DNA from: Roseovarius sp. EL26
GTDB taxonomy: Bacteria; Pseudomonadota; Alphaproteobacteria; Rhodobacterales; Rhodobacteraceae
Length of the DNA stretch: 64,000 nucleotides
Direction of reading: 5' to 3'
NCBI RefSeq assembly: GCF_900327775.1
Contig: NZ_OUMZ01000005.1
Coordinates: 186,001-250,000, forward strand
Shown: positions 45,474 to 56,100 of the stretch, one piece after another
Layout of the letters: every line of letters begins with the position of its first letter
Numbering within the stretch: the first letter of the stretch is position 1
The notes under the pieces: model-generated
Database searches by the model: none
What the model was told of the DNA's origin: nothing
The model's input: only the letters and a program-made list of their open reading frames with translations
Made by a program: the position numbers and the translations under genes

Positions 45474-46361
45474 CTAGATTTGTGCACGCATCCATTTGTG
45501 CCGGGCAGAGGCATCAACACGCATGTGCCAAACGCAAGAGATGGTATATGATGGAACCTCAAACGGCGGCGTGCAGGACGCAAATCCGGCAAAAACGGTA
45601 TCTTTCAGGCGCAAGGGCATCAGGGTGACTAAGTCGGTATTTTTCAGAATGGTCGCGACTGTTGCAAAGCTGGGCAGGCTGACAGCGATGTGCCTTTGAA
45701 CTCCGTGTTTGGCTAAGATCTGATCCACGGGTGTTTTATGAATTTCACCTGGGGACATAATCACATGCGAGGCATCGCAGTATTTCTCCAAGCTGTTTGG
45801 TGCGCTCCGTTTTGCCGGATCATAAAAGCAAACGTCGGTATCGCTTGCCAAAATCCGGCGCTGCTTGATATCGGTTTCCATTGATTTCAGTTCGGGTGCC
45901 AGCACAAGATCAACCTTCCCGGAACGAAGAAGGTCGGCCCAATCTTTGTCATCCAGCGCTCGTCGCACCCGGATTTGGACGTTGGGTGCTTTGGTGCGCA
46001 GTTGGTCAATGAAAGGTTTGACGATGATCTCGATCTCATAATCGGTCGCGGCAATCGTGAACGGGCGCGCGTCCGTGGTGGGGTCATAGGTCCCGGACTG
46101 GGAAAACCGTTCCATGTCTTGCAAAATACGCCGGGCATCTTGCGCCAAGGCGGAGGCTTTCTCAGTTGGGGTTATGCCGCGCCCCATTGGGACGAACAGG
46201 TCGTCCTTGGTGATGGCACGCAAACGGTTCAGGCCATGGCTGATCGTAGATTGGGTGACGTTCATCGCCAAGGCGGCTGCGGTGACAGATCCGGTCTCAT
46301 AGACCATGACAAACATGGTCAACAAACGGCCGTCCAATGATAACTCATCGATATTGTTCAT
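45474..46361 (-). CDS. LysR family transcriptional regulator
   Basis: 295 residues from ATG 46361; the open frame extends further but across the divergent promoter. The N-terminal HTH is LLTMFVMVYETGSVTAAALA, MNVTQSTISHGLNRLRAITK, DDLFVPMGRGITPTEKA. The substrate domain follows (FTIAATDYEIEIIVKPFIDQ, DLVLAPELKSMETDI). The NodD/PcpR-like sensor block resembles those that bind aromatic or phenolic inducers, but this is tentative. Divergent from the SnoaL-like gene at 46444, the usual arrangement for a LysR protein and its target. Confidence 0.9.
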   Translation of the reverse strand: MNNIDELSLDGRLLTMFVMVYETGSVTAAALAMNVTQSTISHGLNRLRAITKDDLFVPMGRGITPTEKASALAQDARRILQDMERFSQSGTYDPTTDARPFTIAATDYEIEIIVKPFIDQLRTKAPNVQIRVRRALDDKDWADLLRSGKVDLVLAPELKSMETDIKQRRILASDTDVCFYDPAKRSAPNSLEKYCDASHVIMSPGEIHKTPVDQILAKHGVQRHIAVSLPSFATVATILKNTDLVTLMPLRLKDTVFAGFASCTPPFEVPSYTISCVWHMRVDASARHKWMRAQI

Positions 46362-46373
46362 GATTGTTATGAG

Positions 46374-46389
46374 TAATACTTCTGTATTA
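46374..46389. promoter_or_regulatory. Palindrome in the LysR/SnoaL divergent promoter
   Basis: TAATAC-TTCT-GTATTA is a perfect 6-4-6 palindrome, starting with T and ending with A, of the LysR-box kind (T-N11-A like), 13 bases from the lysR start and 55 bases from the target gene. Confidence 0.5.
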
Positions 46390-46443
46390 TTAATCAATAG
46401 CGGAGAATAAGTAGCGGGCAGACACATCACAGGAGACCTCCAA

Positions 46444-47340
46444 ATGTCTGTCAAAAATACACTACAAGCTGCTGCAACCGGTATATTGCTTGTTCTTTCT
46501 ATCCCTGCACTTGCAGATATGCGCACGATCGACGCCGAGACCCAGACCTCTATCAAGCTGGCAGAGGGATTTTACGAAGATGTTCTGGTTTATCGTAACC
46601 TCAACAACTTCAACAAATACATCGGCGATGTTTATACCCAGCACGCAACGGCTTATGGTGATGGCCCTGTCGCGCTGATCAAAGCTGTCGCAGGAGAACT
46701 GACGGCAGATCCGGACGTTCAAGTTGACCTTTACCGCACTATTGCCGAAGGCCCCTATGTGGCCATCCATTCAGTCTGGACCACCAGCGGCGGTGAGCAA
46801 TATGTTTATGTCGACATCTGGCGCGCAGAAAATGGGCAATTGGTAGAGCACTGGGATCATTACCAACAGGTTCCCGGTGACGCAGCAAATGCAAATACCA
46901 TGTTCCAGGGGCCCGCGGCGGATATCTACTCCTCGCAAGACAGTGAGCAGAACCGGGAACGCGCGATTGCGGTATTGAAGACCTTTGACAATCCGTCAGA
47001 CACCTCGGCGGTTGAAAATTTCGTTTCTGCCGAGACATATATTCAGCACAATCCGTATGTGCCCGACGGGCGCGCACCTTTTTTGGGATATCTCAAAGAG
47101 CTCTCGGATAATGATGTTCGGTTGAAAACGGATATCGCGAAAACCATTGCAATGGGTGACTTCGTTCTTGTGCATTCCAAGCAAACCAAATTGGATGCAG
47201 ATGGGGATTTGGATACTGGATATATGGATATTTTCCGTTTTAACGATGAAGGCCTGATCGTAGAGCATTGGGATGTCGAAGAAGTACAGACAGGTCAGTC
47301 CGCCAATTCAAATGATGTATTCGGCTACCCGAACGATTGA
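46444..47340 (+). CDS. Exported protein with two SnoaL/NTF2-like domains
   Basis: 298 residues with a signal peptide (TGILLVLSIPALAD). Two copies of a SnoaL-like/NTF2 domain follow: residues about 30-145 (AEGFYEDVLVYRNLNNFNKY, VYTQHATAYGDGPVALIKA, VDIWRAENGQLVEHWDHYQQ) and about 165-290 (VLKTFDNPSDTSAVENFVSA, YIQHNPYVPDGRAPFLGYLK, MDIFRFNDEGLIVEHWDVEE). Each has the IQHNP/TQHAT and VEHWD motifs. Single-domain relatives are often annotated as polyketide cyclase SnoaL-like; the exported double-domain form is unusual. AGGAGA precedes ATG. Likely target of the divergent LysR gene. Confidence 0.85.
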   Translation: MSVKNTLQAAATGILLVLSIPALADMRTIDAETQTSIKLAEGFYEDVLVYRNLNNFNKYIGDVYTQHATAYGDGPVALIKAVAGELTADPDVQVDLYRTIAEGPYVAIHSVWTTSGGEQYVYVDIWRAENGQLVEHWDHYQQVPGDAANANTMFQGPAADIYSSQDSEQNRERAIAVLKTFDNPSDTSAVENFVSAETYIQHNPYVPDGRAPFLGYLKELSDNDVRLKTDIAKTIAMGDFVLVHSKQTKLDADGDLDTGYMDIFRFNDEGLIVEHWDVEEVQTGQSANSNDVFGYPND

Positions 47341-47375
47341 TTTTGCAGCGGTAAAAGAGTTTACGATGATGGGAA

Positions 47376-47406
47376 CGAAGCAACTGATTTTCTAAAAGTT
47401 GCTTCG
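47376..47406. terminator. Hairpin between converging SnoaL-like gene and ugd
   Basis: Perfect 10-bp arms CGAAGCAACT and AGTTGCTTCG with an 11-base loop. It lies 36 bases after the SnoaL stop and 78 before the ugd stop. No T-run, so bidirectional termination is only plausible. Confidence 0.55.
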
Positions 47407-47483
47407 CTTCGTATGACCAGATGTAATTTTTACCGCCGTGAACGCAGGCATAATTACAAGCGCATAAAACATAGCGTTAGATC

Positions 47484-48824
47484 TTAGTCCTTGATTGGCT
47501 CTGCGGCCTTGTTGTACCCGGTACGCCCGACGCTGTCGTACGCGTCAAATCCTGCGCGTTTTGCATCTGTCGGCGAATAGATATTGCGCAGGTCGGCCAT
47601 ACGCGGGGCCGCCATTTTGCGGGCGATGCGTTTTAGGTCCAGTGCGCGGAATTCATTCCATTCGGTCAAGATAACCATCAGGTCAGCGTTGTGAACGCAT
47701 TTATAGGCATCCTCAGACCAGCTGACACCGGGCAACAGGGCCTCGCCCTCGTGTTTGCCCTGAGGGTCGCAGACGCGCACTTTGGCACCGCCTCCGACCA
47801 AGGCTGGTACGATGGTCAGGGACGGGGCGTCACGCATGTCATCGGTGTTCGGCTTAAAGGTTACGCCCAGTACACCGATGGTTTTGCCATTGAATGAGCC
47901 ACCACACAGATCAAGCAGCTTGTCGATCATCCGGCGTTTCATTTCCTCGTTCACGGTGATCACTTTTTCAGTGATTTGCATCGGCAAGCCATGGTCTTGG
48001 CCGATCCGGGCGAGGGCCTTAGTGTCTTTCGGAAAGCAGCTGCCGCCATAGCCGGGTCCTGCGTGCAGGAACTTGTTGCCGATACGCCCATCTAGACCGA
48101 TACCATGCGAAACCTGTTTTACATCCGCACCGGTGCGTTCACACAAAGCGGCGATCTCGTTGATGAATGTGATCTTGGTCGCCAGAAAGGCGTTTGCCGC
48201 GTATTTGATCATTTCAGCCGATTCCAGATCAGTGGTGATAATAGGAAAGTCACGCAGGTAAAGCGGGCGGTAGATGTCGGCCATGACCTCTGCTGCGCGC
48301 TCGGACTGGACGCCAACAACCACGCGGTCGGGTTTCATGAAGTCTTCGATTGCGGCGCCTTCGCGCAGGAATTCGGGGTTCGAGGCGACATCGAAATCTA
48401 GATCAGGATTGGCCTTTTTCACCACGTGTTTGACTTGTCGGTTGGTGCCAACAGGAACGGTGGATTTGGTCACGATCACCAGATAATCATTGGCTGTTTT
48501 TGCAATCTCTTCGGCGGCTGCCATGACGTAAGTCAGATCGGCGTGGCCATCGCCACGGCGTGTCGGTGTGCCGACAGCAATAAAGACGGCCTCGGCGTCT
48601 TGGACCGCGCTGGTCAGATCAGTGGTAAAGGACAGACGGCCTGCATCAACGTTCTTTTGCATCAGGGCATCGAGACCAGGCTCGTAGATGGGAACGACAC
48701 CTGCCTGAAGTTGTTCAATCTTGTCGGCGTTTTTATCAACGCAGATTACATCATGCCCGAAATCTGAAAAGCAAACCCCGGAAACAAGGCCAACATAGCC
48801 AGTGCCGATCATCGCAATTTTCAT
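47484..48824 (-). CDS. ugd: UDP-glucose 6-dehydrogenase
   Basis: Oxidises UDP-glucose twice to UDP-glucuronate, a precursor of acidic exopolysaccharides. 446 residues starting MKIAMIGTGYVGLVSGVCFS (NAD site). The catalytic Cys is in GPGYGGSCFPKDTKAL; NPEFLREGAAIEDFMKPDRV and GVTFKPNTDDMRDAPSL are conserved. It takes the product of galU at 18 kb. Transcribed alone on the minus strand, divergent from glmM. Confidence 0.97.
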   Translation of the reverse strand: MKIAMIGTGYVGLVSGVCFSDFGHDVICVDKNADKIEQLQAGVVPIYEPGLDALMQKNVDAGRLSFTTDLTSAVQDAEAVFIAVGTPTRRGDGHADLTYVMAAAEEIAKTANDYLVIVTKSTVPVGTNRQVKHVVKKANPDLDFDVASNPEFLREGAAIEDFMKPDRVVVGVQSERAAEVMADIYRPLYLRDFPIITTDLESAEMIKYAANAFLATKITFINEIAALCERTGADVKQVSHGIGLDGRIGNKFLHAGPGYGGSCFPKDTKALARIGQDHGLPMQITEKVITVNEEMKRRMIDKLLDLCGGSFNGKTIGVLGVTFKPNTDDMRDAPSLTIVPALVGGGAKVRVCDPQGKHEGEALLPGVSWSEDAYKCVHNADLMVILTEWNEFRALDLKRIARKMAAPRMADLRNIYSPTDAKRAGFDAYDSVGRTGYNKAAEPIKD

Positions 48825-49037
48825 GCCAATAATACCTTTAACCTTATAACACCTCTTCTATTGCCTCGCTCAAGCTGAGGCGTCAACAAGTCACTGCGCC
48901 ATTTTTGCCCATCGCGCCCTTGCAGTCACAACACAATTGCGGCGCGTGGGGGTGCAAGGGATTGTACAAATGCAGCTAGGGCGGTTATTGGAAGAGCAAC
49001 AGGAACTCCGACTAAGTTATTTTAAGGATGCGCATTC
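48825..49037. other. Divergent promoter region of ugd and glmM
   Basis: 213 bases between two divergent cell-envelope genes. It holds an inverted repeat with 8-base arms (CCCTTGCA at 48917-48924 and TGCAAGGG at 48953-48960) 28 bases apart, and a short hairpin GCCTC/GAGGC near 48862. No gene seen. Confidence 0.4.
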
Positions 49038-50378
49038 ATGGCCGACAATCTTTTTGGCACGGATGGTGTACGCGGTCAGGCAAACCGCTGGCCGATGACC
49101 GCAGAAATGGCGCTAAAGCTGGGTGCTGCGGCTGGCCGGTATTTTCGTCGTGATCAGCATGAACACCGGGTTGTTATTGGCAAAGATACCCGCCTGTCAG
49201 GTTATATGATTGAATACGCGCTGACAGCCGGGTTTACCTCAACAGGGATGAACGTATTTTTGCTGGGGCCGGTGCCGACCCCGGCGGTGGGTTATTTGAC
49301 CCATGGTTTGCGCGCGGACGTCGGTGTGATGATCTCCGCCAGCCACAATCCGGCGCAAGACAATGGGATCAAGTTTTTCGGCCCCGATGGGTATAAGCTT
49401 AGCGATGAAGCCGAAGCCGGCATTCAGGCCATTCTTGATGAAGGGCCGCGTCTCGCTATGCCCGAGAACATTGGCCGCGCCCGCCGTTTTGAGGATGCTC
49501 GGGGTCGTTATGTGGAATATGCTAAAACAACCTTTCCCAATCGCAAACGTTTGGATGGGCTGCGGATCGTGCTGGATTGCGCCAATGGCGCAGCTTACCG
49601 GACGGCACCAGCTGTTTTATGGGAGCTGGGGGCCGAGGTGATCCCAATCGGGGTCGAGCCAAATGGCTATAATATCAATCTGGAGTGTGGTTCTACTCAT
49701 CCTGAGGCGGCGGCGCAGAAGGTATTGGAATCGCGTGCTGATATTGGAATCTGCCTTGATGGCGATGCTGATCGGGTTGTGATCGTGGATGAAAACGGTC
49801 AGGTCGCCGATGGCGATCAGATCATGGGGCTGATCGCGACACGCTGGGCACAAGATGGCCGATTGGCGGGGGATACGTTGGTGGCAACGGTAATGTCGAA
49901 CCTTGGCTTGGAGCGACACCTGAATGCCAAAGGTATTGATCTCAAGCGTACCTCAGTGGGTGATCGTTATGTGGTTGAGGAAATGCGCTCAGGCGGTTTC
50001 AATCTGGGTGGAGAGCAATCTGGCCATATCGTGATGAGCGATCATTCGACAACCGGTGACGGCTTGATCGGGGCGTTACAATTTCTGGCCTGCATGGTTG
50101 AAACTGATAAAAAAGCCAGCGAGCTGGCGCGGGTATTCGAACCGGTGCCGCAAAAACTAATCAACGTGCGCTATGAAGCAGGGCAGGACCCTTTGGCTGC
50201 GGACGCTGTGCAACGGGCGATTGCGGATGGCGAAAAGGCGCTGGGCAGTGAGGGCCGGCTGTTGATCCGTAAATCCGGAACTGAGCCATTGATCCGGGTG
50301 ATGGCCGAGGCGCTTGATCCGGTGTTAATGGACAAGGTACTGGACAAGGTCGTGTCAGAGGTCAAAACCGCGAGCTAA
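49038..50378 (+). CDS. glmM: Phosphoglucosamine mutase
   Basis: Converts glucosamine-6-phosphate to glucosamine-1-phosphate, leading to UDP-GlcNAc. 446 residues, the family length. It opens [13 protein letters not shown]. The phosphoserine is Ser102 in [20 protein letters not shown]. The metal loop is [17 protein letters not shown], the sugar loop [20 protein letters not shown] and the phosphate-binding loop [15 protein letters not shown]. Ribosome site AAGGA precedes the ATG. manC follows on the same strand at 161 bases. Confidence 0.97.
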   Translation: MADNLFGTDGVRGQANRWPMTAEMALKLGAAAGRYFRRDQHEHRVVIGKDTRLSGYMIEYALTAGFTSTGMNVFLLGPVPTPAVGYLTHGLRADVGVMISASHNPAQDNGIKFFGPDGYKLSDEAEAGIQAILDEGPRLAMPENIGRARRFEDARGRYVEYAKTTFPNRKRLDGLRIVLDCANGAAYRTAPAVLWELGAEVIPIGVEPNGYNINLECGSTHPEAAAQKVLESRADIGICLDGDADRVVIVDENGQVADGDQIMGLIATRWAQDGRLAGDTLVATVMSNLGLERHLNAKGIDLKRTSVGDRYVVEEMRSGGFNLGGEQSGHIVMSDHSTTGDGLIGALQFLACMVETDKKASELARVFEPVPQKLINVRYEAGQDPLAADAVQRAIADGEKALGSEGRLLIRKSGTEPLIRVMAEALDPVLMDKVLDKVVSEVKTAS

Positions 50379-50539
50379 GGATGCCTGATTTTGAAGGGGC
50401 GGACACAAGTGCCTGAAAATGGTATGAAAGGTGTCATAGAATTGCACTTTTTATAGTGAAGAATGCAGCTTATTAGTGAACTGAAGCAGTTGGCCGGGAA
50501 CGCCCGGATCATTGAAGGTAAGTCAGATTGGGTAAGGTC

Positions 50540-51979
50540 ATGGTTCAAGCAATCACTCCGGTAATTCTGTGTGGCGGGTCTGGAACCCGGCTTTGGCCTC
50601 TGTCGCGCCGCAGCTACCCAAAGCAGTTTGTGCCGATGGTCGGGGATGGCAGCCTGTTTCAGCAATCAGCCCAACGTTGCCATGGGACAGGGTACAATGC
50701 ACCTGTGGTGGTGACCAATTCTGATTTCCGTTTTATCGTGACGCAGCAACTGGCATCGGAAGGGATTGACCCGGGTGCGATCTTGATCGAGCCGGATGCC
50801 CGCAATACCGCACCGGCCCTGCTGGCGGCGGCGTTGGTGGTGGCAAAAGGTAATCCTGACGGGTTGATGCTTGCCGCGCCATCAGATCACTATATTGAAC
50901 AGACAGACGTGTTTCGCCAGACTGTGGCTCGTGGTGCCGAAGCGGCGGCACAGGGACGGATCGTAACCTTTGGCATCGCGCCGGATCGTCCAGAAACCGG
51001 TTATGGATATCTGGAATTGGGCGAAATGGCAGATGATGCACCCGTGCACCCGCTGACGCGGTTTGTCGAAAAGCCGGATGAGGCGCGCGCGACCGAGATG
51101 CTTGCCGCTGGCAATTTCATGTGGAATTCAGGGATTTTCCTGTATTCCGCGAAAACGCTGATTGAAGCCTTTGAAGCGCATCAGCCCGAGATGCTGGTAC
51201 ATGTGCGCAAAGCTGTAGATGAGGCGCAGGCCGATTTGGGGTTTTTGCGGCTGGCGCCAGAGCCTTGGGGCGATGCTGAAGAGATTTCCATCGACTATGC
51301 GATCATGGAGAAAGTCGACAATCTATCGGTGGTGATCCACGACGGCGACTGGTCTGACCTGGGCGGCTGGGAAGCGGTGCGCCAGCACGGTAATGCCGAT
51401 GAAAATGGTCTGGCAACATCCGGGCCGGTGACGGCGGTGGAGTGTTCCAACACGCTGTTGCGCTCAGAGTCGGATGCACAACAGCTGGTTGGTTTGGGAC
51501 TGGATAATATTGTCGCCATCGCTATGCCTGATGCAGTGCTGGTCGCCGATCGTTCGCGAGTGCCGGATGTGGGCAAGGTTGTGAAGACTCTGCGTGCAGA
51601 AAACGTGGTGCAAGCTGATACGTTCCCGAAGGATCACCGGCCATGGGGCTTTTTTGAAACGCTGACCTTGGGCGAGCGGTTTCAGGTCAAACGTATCGTG
51701 GTCAACCCCGGTGCGGCGCTGAGCTTGCAAAGTCATGTTCACCGGGCTGAGCATTGGATAGTGGTCTCGGGCACGGCCCGTGTGACCATTGATGATGAGG
51801 TCAAGCTGATCACAGAAAACCAGTCGGTCTTTATCCCGTTGGGGGCCGTACACCGGATGGAAAACCCCGGCAAAGTTCCGATGGAGTTGATCGAGGTTCA
51901 GACAGGTAGCTATCTGGGCGAAGATGACATCATCCGCTACGAAGATGTCTATTCCCGTGGGCAAGGCGCCAAGGGATAA
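50540..51979 (+). CDS. manC: Mannose-1-phosphate guanylyltransferase / mannose-6-phosphate isomerase (type II PMI)
   Basis: Bifunctional route to GDP-mannose. 479 residues from ATG 50540; a TTG at 50528 would add four. The GTP-binding signature is CGGSGTRLWPLSRRSYPKQF; VEKPDEARATEMLAAGNFMW is the sugar loop, and SIDYAIMEKVDNLSVVIHDGDW follows in the nucleotidyltransferase part. The C-terminal cupin isomerase begins at PWGFFETLTLGERFQVK and has VNPGAALSLQSHVHRAEHW. GDP-mannose would feed exopolysaccharide or LPS. phosphomannomutase is not seen in this window, though glmM-like mutases may substitute elsewhere. Confidence 0.93.
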   Translation: MVQAITPVILCGGSGTRLWPLSRRSYPKQFVPMVGDGSLFQQSAQRCHGTGYNAPVVVTNSDFRFIVTQQLASEGIDPGAILIEPDARNTAPALLAAALVVAKGNPDGLMLAAPSDHYIEQTDVFRQTVARGAEAAAQGRIVTFGIAPDRPETGYGYLELGEMADDAPVHPLTRFVEKPDEARATEMLAAGNFMWNSGIFLYSAKTLIEAFEAHQPEMLVHVRKAVDEAQADLGFLRLAPEPWGDAEEISIDYAIMEKVDNLSVVIHDGDWSDLGGWEAVRQHGNADENGLATSGPVTAVECSNTLLRSESDAQQLVGLGLDNIVAIAMPDAVLVADRSRVPDVGKVVKTLRAENVVQADTFPKDHRPWGFFETLTLGERFQVKRIVVNPGAALSLQSHVHRAEHWIVVSGTARVTIDDEVKLITENQSVFIPLGAVHRMENPGKVPMELIEVQTGSYLGEDDIIRYEDVYSRGQGAKG

Positions 51980-52004
51980 GCGTCGCTGCGGCGATAGCAG
52001 AGTA

Positions 52005-52991
52005 CTATTTGCCCAACGTTGACAGGGTAAATGTCTGATCCGTACCAAGCCTGTTTTCGATATGCATGCGGGGGGTGGCCCCTCCTGTTTCGATGGCAAG
52101 GTTGATGGCAGCGGCTGGGCCTGTGGTGCCTGTCAGGGCCCCGGTTTGAAAGTTCAGGGTGCTGGCGGGGTTCACGAACATGGCCATAAAATTAGACGCC
52201 CCAGTCAGTGCGCCAGTCATGGAAAAAAGATAGCTGTGTCCGGGTAAATCTATGCCCAGCCAGAGCAGCATGCGTGCCGGATCTGACCACGGAATATCAA
52301 ACGAATGAACGGTATCATTGGTGATGAACATGTCATCAAAATAGATTTGCCCTTGCGGTGTGTGCAGGGCGGCGGTGCCAGCTTGAACTGACAGTGCTGT
52401 TCGAAACGTGCTGCCATCGGCACTGGCTTTAATGGCAAAATCATCTGATCCGGTTGTGCCCATCTCGGCCCTGCCAGACCAACCTGTCTGGAACAGCAGG
52501 CTGTTTGTGTCGGTTGCACTTGCTTTGTTGATTTTGAGTTGGTGACCGTGACCGTCATGGGTCAGAAGCGTGGCCTCGGACGCGACGGCCAGCCGGTTTG
52601 TCGCATCAGATGTTGTGGCGATGCCAACCCCGGATAAGTTTTGTGTGGGCGCCTCTACAAGTGCCCAGGTAGTGCCATCGAAACGCAGCTGTGCCCCTGT
52701 GGCGATCACATCGGCACGCCAGCCATTTGATGGGGTGAAAAAATCCCAACCAGCAGCGCCAAAGACAGCAATGTCACCACCATGACCGGCCCAACCGCTG
52801 CTGCCGCTATCGGCCACAATGTGGCGTTCGCCCTGCGCTGGCGAGGCGGGCGGGGCGCTGTTTTCATATCCTAGAACACTCAGCTGCGTCACCGCGTCCA
52901 GAATGCGCAGAGCTTCGTTATGCGTGACATGCTTTTGTGATTGCGACGGTTGAATATACGGCAAGGAGAGCGCTGGAGATGATTGTGACAT
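52005..52991 (-). CDS. DUF2793 domain protein
   Basis: 328 residues from ATG 52991 (an in-frame start at 53021 has no good ribosome site). The N-terminal 100 residues are the DUF2793 domain: SLPYIQPSQSQKHVTHNEAL, RILDAVTQLSVLGYENSAPP, GERHIVADSGSSGWAGHGGD and AGWDFFTPSNGWRADV. DUF2793 occurs in alphaproteobacteria, often near phage-tail- or adhesin-like genes. The C-terminal part is beta-rich and low in Cys, like a surface or tail protein. It is divergent from the RTX gene with 199 bases between; they may share regulation. Confidence 0.85.
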   Translation of the reverse strand: MSQSSPALSLPYIQPSQSQKHVTHNEALRILDAVTQLSVLGYENSAPPASPAQGERHIVADSGSSGWAGHGGDIAVFGAAGWDFFTPSNGWRADVIATGAQLRFDGTTWALVEAPTQNLSGVGIATTSDATNRLAVASEATLLTHDGHGHQLKINKASATDTNSLLFQTGWSGRAEMGTTGSDDFAIKASADGSTFRTALSVQAGTAALHTPQGQIYFDDMFITNDTVHSFDIPWSDPARMLLWLGIDLPGHSYLFSMTGALTGASNFMAMFVNPASTLNFQTGALTGTTGPAAAINLAIETGGATPRMHIENRLGTDQTFTLSTLGK

Positions 52992-53190
52992 TGTGAACGA
53001 CCTTTTGTGACGGGCTGACATGACCCTGTTTCCGAATGGTTAAGAAACGACGTGCATTGCGTTCGGTGTGCCGTGGTGGCGCTGTGCAATAGGGAAAAAT
53101 TTGAATGATTTAGAGTTAAATTGTTCATCTTTTGTTCACGTCAATCTGTCAGCGTCTTTCAATCAAATAGATGAGCAGAAGGAGGCCGAT
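52992..53190. promoter_or_regulatory. Divergent region of DUF2793 and RTX genes
   Basis: 199 bases between the two starts. On the minus strand it contains TTAACCAT (53035-53042), which resembles the CtrA half-site of alphaproteobacteria; near 53109-53150 AT-rich stretches may carry the RTX promoter. By eye only. Confidence 0.35.
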
Positions 53191-56100
53191 GTGCCGCGCA
53201 CAGAGATAACTGTGGTTGGGCATGTACCCGGGGCGGAAGAGGCTGGGTTAATCGGCATCACAGATCTGAGTGTGCTGGATAGTTCAACAGGTAAAATGCT
53301 CATCACGACAACCCGCGGTGGCGGACAGTTGGTGCGCTATCAGATAGATCCTGTGACGGGGATCGCAACATATTTTGACCATCTGGATCTTGAGCTTAGC
53401 TGGCTGCAACTAGAACAGGTTGACCTAATTCATCGCTCTGGTCCATCAGGGGGTGAACTTTTGCTGATCGGGATGAATGGGGCTCAGATCAGGTCGCTTT
53501 TTGATGGTGGTACGCAATTCACTGCGCGTGGGCTTAGTGGTGAAGACCCGTACAATCTGATGGAGTTGGAGATTTTTGACAGCGGTGCGTCTGATGTTGC
53601 GATCGGGGCGCTGCGCACCGGGGGATTGGTGCAGCTGGAATTTGATGCTGCAGGAAACCTGATAGCTACGGCGCTTCCCATTGCATCAAATCTGCAAAAG
53701 GATCGGGTTTCTGACTTGCTTTCTTTACGCGTTGGCGGGACGGACTATGCCATTGCAAGCTGGTTGACAGAAGAAACCATAGGGGTATTTCGCAAAAATC
53801 CAGATGGTAGCTTGGATCACGTGGATTACCTCGTGCCGGATACCGATCTGTTTACTGTCACTACAATTGAGGCGATTGCAGGTGTTCAGGTTGCAGGCCA
53901 CACTTATGTTGTTGTGGCTGCGTCTGGCAGTGGGTCTTTGACCGTGTTGAGGTTGCTGCCCGATGGGCAGCTTCAGGTGGTGGATCACATCCTGGATAAT
54001 CGAGAAACCCGCTTTGATGATGCCAAATTCATCGAGGTGTTGCAGATGAATGGGCAAAATTTTGTTTTGGTTGCTGGCAATGATAACGGCCTGAGCCTGT
54101 TGACGGTTTTGCCTGATGGTCGCTTGCACCATCTCGAGAGCTTTGCAGGCACGGCTGAGGTCCCGTTGCATGGGATCAGCAATGTAGAGATGACACTACA
54201 TAACAGCACCTTAAATATATGGGTTTCGACAGAGTCCGCCCCTTACCTTGTGGCATTTCAGGTGGCGCTGTCCCTGGTCGAAACTATCCGCATGGCGGCC
54301 GGGTCTGGCGGTGTTCTACTTGGCGGAAATGGTGATGATATATTGTCTGGACTGGGGGGCGCAGAACGGATTGAGGGGGGCAATGGTGATGACATCATCC
54401 TTGACGGTGGCGGGGCGGATACACTGATCGGTGGGGCCGGTGCTGATGCATTTATTTTTACAGCAGATGGTGAGGTGGATCAGATTGATGACTTTGACCC
54501 CGCTCATGATCTCATTGATTTGACGGGGCTTGGCGTGCATTGGAGTTATGCAGCGCTTGTGATGCTCCAGCGGGACTGGGGGGTCGAGTTGAGGTACGCG
54601 CAGGAACATTTTGAACTGCGTGGCATTGGCTCAGACCGTTTGAATTCAAGTGATCTAACGCAGAGTAACTTTATCTCTACTGACCGCGTCAGTGGAGCCG
54701 TTTTGAATCCTACAGCACAGATTACCAGCATGACGGGCACCGATAGGAGTGAGCGGATTTTGGGTGCCGATTCAGCTGATTTTATCTCTGGTTTGGCGGG
54801 TCATGATAGCCTGTACGGTGAAGCAGGTTACGACACGTTGCTGGGCGGTCTTGGTCAGGATAAGTTGTATGGTGGTGGGGGTAATGACCACCTTGATGGC
54901 GGCGCAGGTCACGGCCAGTTGCATGGCGCAGATGGCAATGACACGCTGATCGGCGGTGACGATGTTGACTGGCTGTACGGCGGTGCAGGCCACGACAGCA
55001 TGACCGGGGCAGGCGGCGACGACTGGTTCACCGGCGATGATGGCAACGACACGATCTCGGGCGGTGCGGGTTATGACCGGCTGTATGGTGGCGATGGCGA
55101 TGACCACCTTGATGGCGGTGCGGGCCACGGTCGGCTGTATGCCGGAGACGGCGATGACACGCTGATCGGCGGTGACGATGTTGACTGGCTGTACGGTGGC
55201 GCAGGCCACGACAGCATGACCGGGGCAGGCGGCGACGATTGGTTTACCGGTGAAGCGGGCAACGACACAATCTCGGGCGGTGCGGGTTATGATCGGCTGT
55301 ATGGTGGCGATGGCGATGACCACCTTGATGGCGGTGCGGGCCACGGTCGGCTGTATGCCGGAGACGGCGATGACACGCTGATCGGCGGTGACGATGTTGA
55401 CTGGCTGTACGGTGGTGCGGGCAACGACAGCATGACCGGGGCAGGCGGCGATGACTGGTTTACCGGCGAAGCGGGCAACGACACGATCTCGGGCGGTGCA
55501 GGCTATGACCGGCTGTATGGTGGCGATGGCGATGACCACCTTGATGGCGGTGCGGGTCACGGCCGGCTGTATGCCGGAGACGGCGATGACACGCTGATCG
55601 GCGGTGACGATGTTGACTGGCTGTACGGTGGCGCAGGCCACGACAGCATGACCGGGGCAGGCGGCGACGATTGGTTTACCGGCGAAGCGGGCAACGACAC
55701 GATCTCGGGCGGTGCGGGTTATGACCGGCTGTATGGTGGCGATGGCGATGACCACCTTGATGGCGGTGCGGGTCACGGCCGGCTGTATGCCGGAGACGGC
55801 GATGACACGCTGATCGGCGGTGACGATGTTGACTGGCTGTACGGTGGCGCAGGCCACGACAGCATGACCGGCGCAGGCGGCGACGACTGGTTCACCGGCG
55901 AAGCGGGCAACGACACGATCTCGGGCGGTGTGGGCTATGATCGGCTGTATGGTGGCGATGGCGATGACCACCTTGATGGCGGTGCGGGCCACGGTCGGCT
56001 GTATGCTGGAGACGGCGATGACACGCTGATCGGCGGTGACGATGTTGACTGGCTGTACGGCGGTGCGGGCAACGACAGCATGACCGGCGCAGGCGGCGAC

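Noticed and set aside
45035..45592. 185-residue minus-strand frame in the glycerate kinase gene
   Set aside because: Overlaps the conserved MOFRL domain on the other strand and runs into lysR; no independent support.
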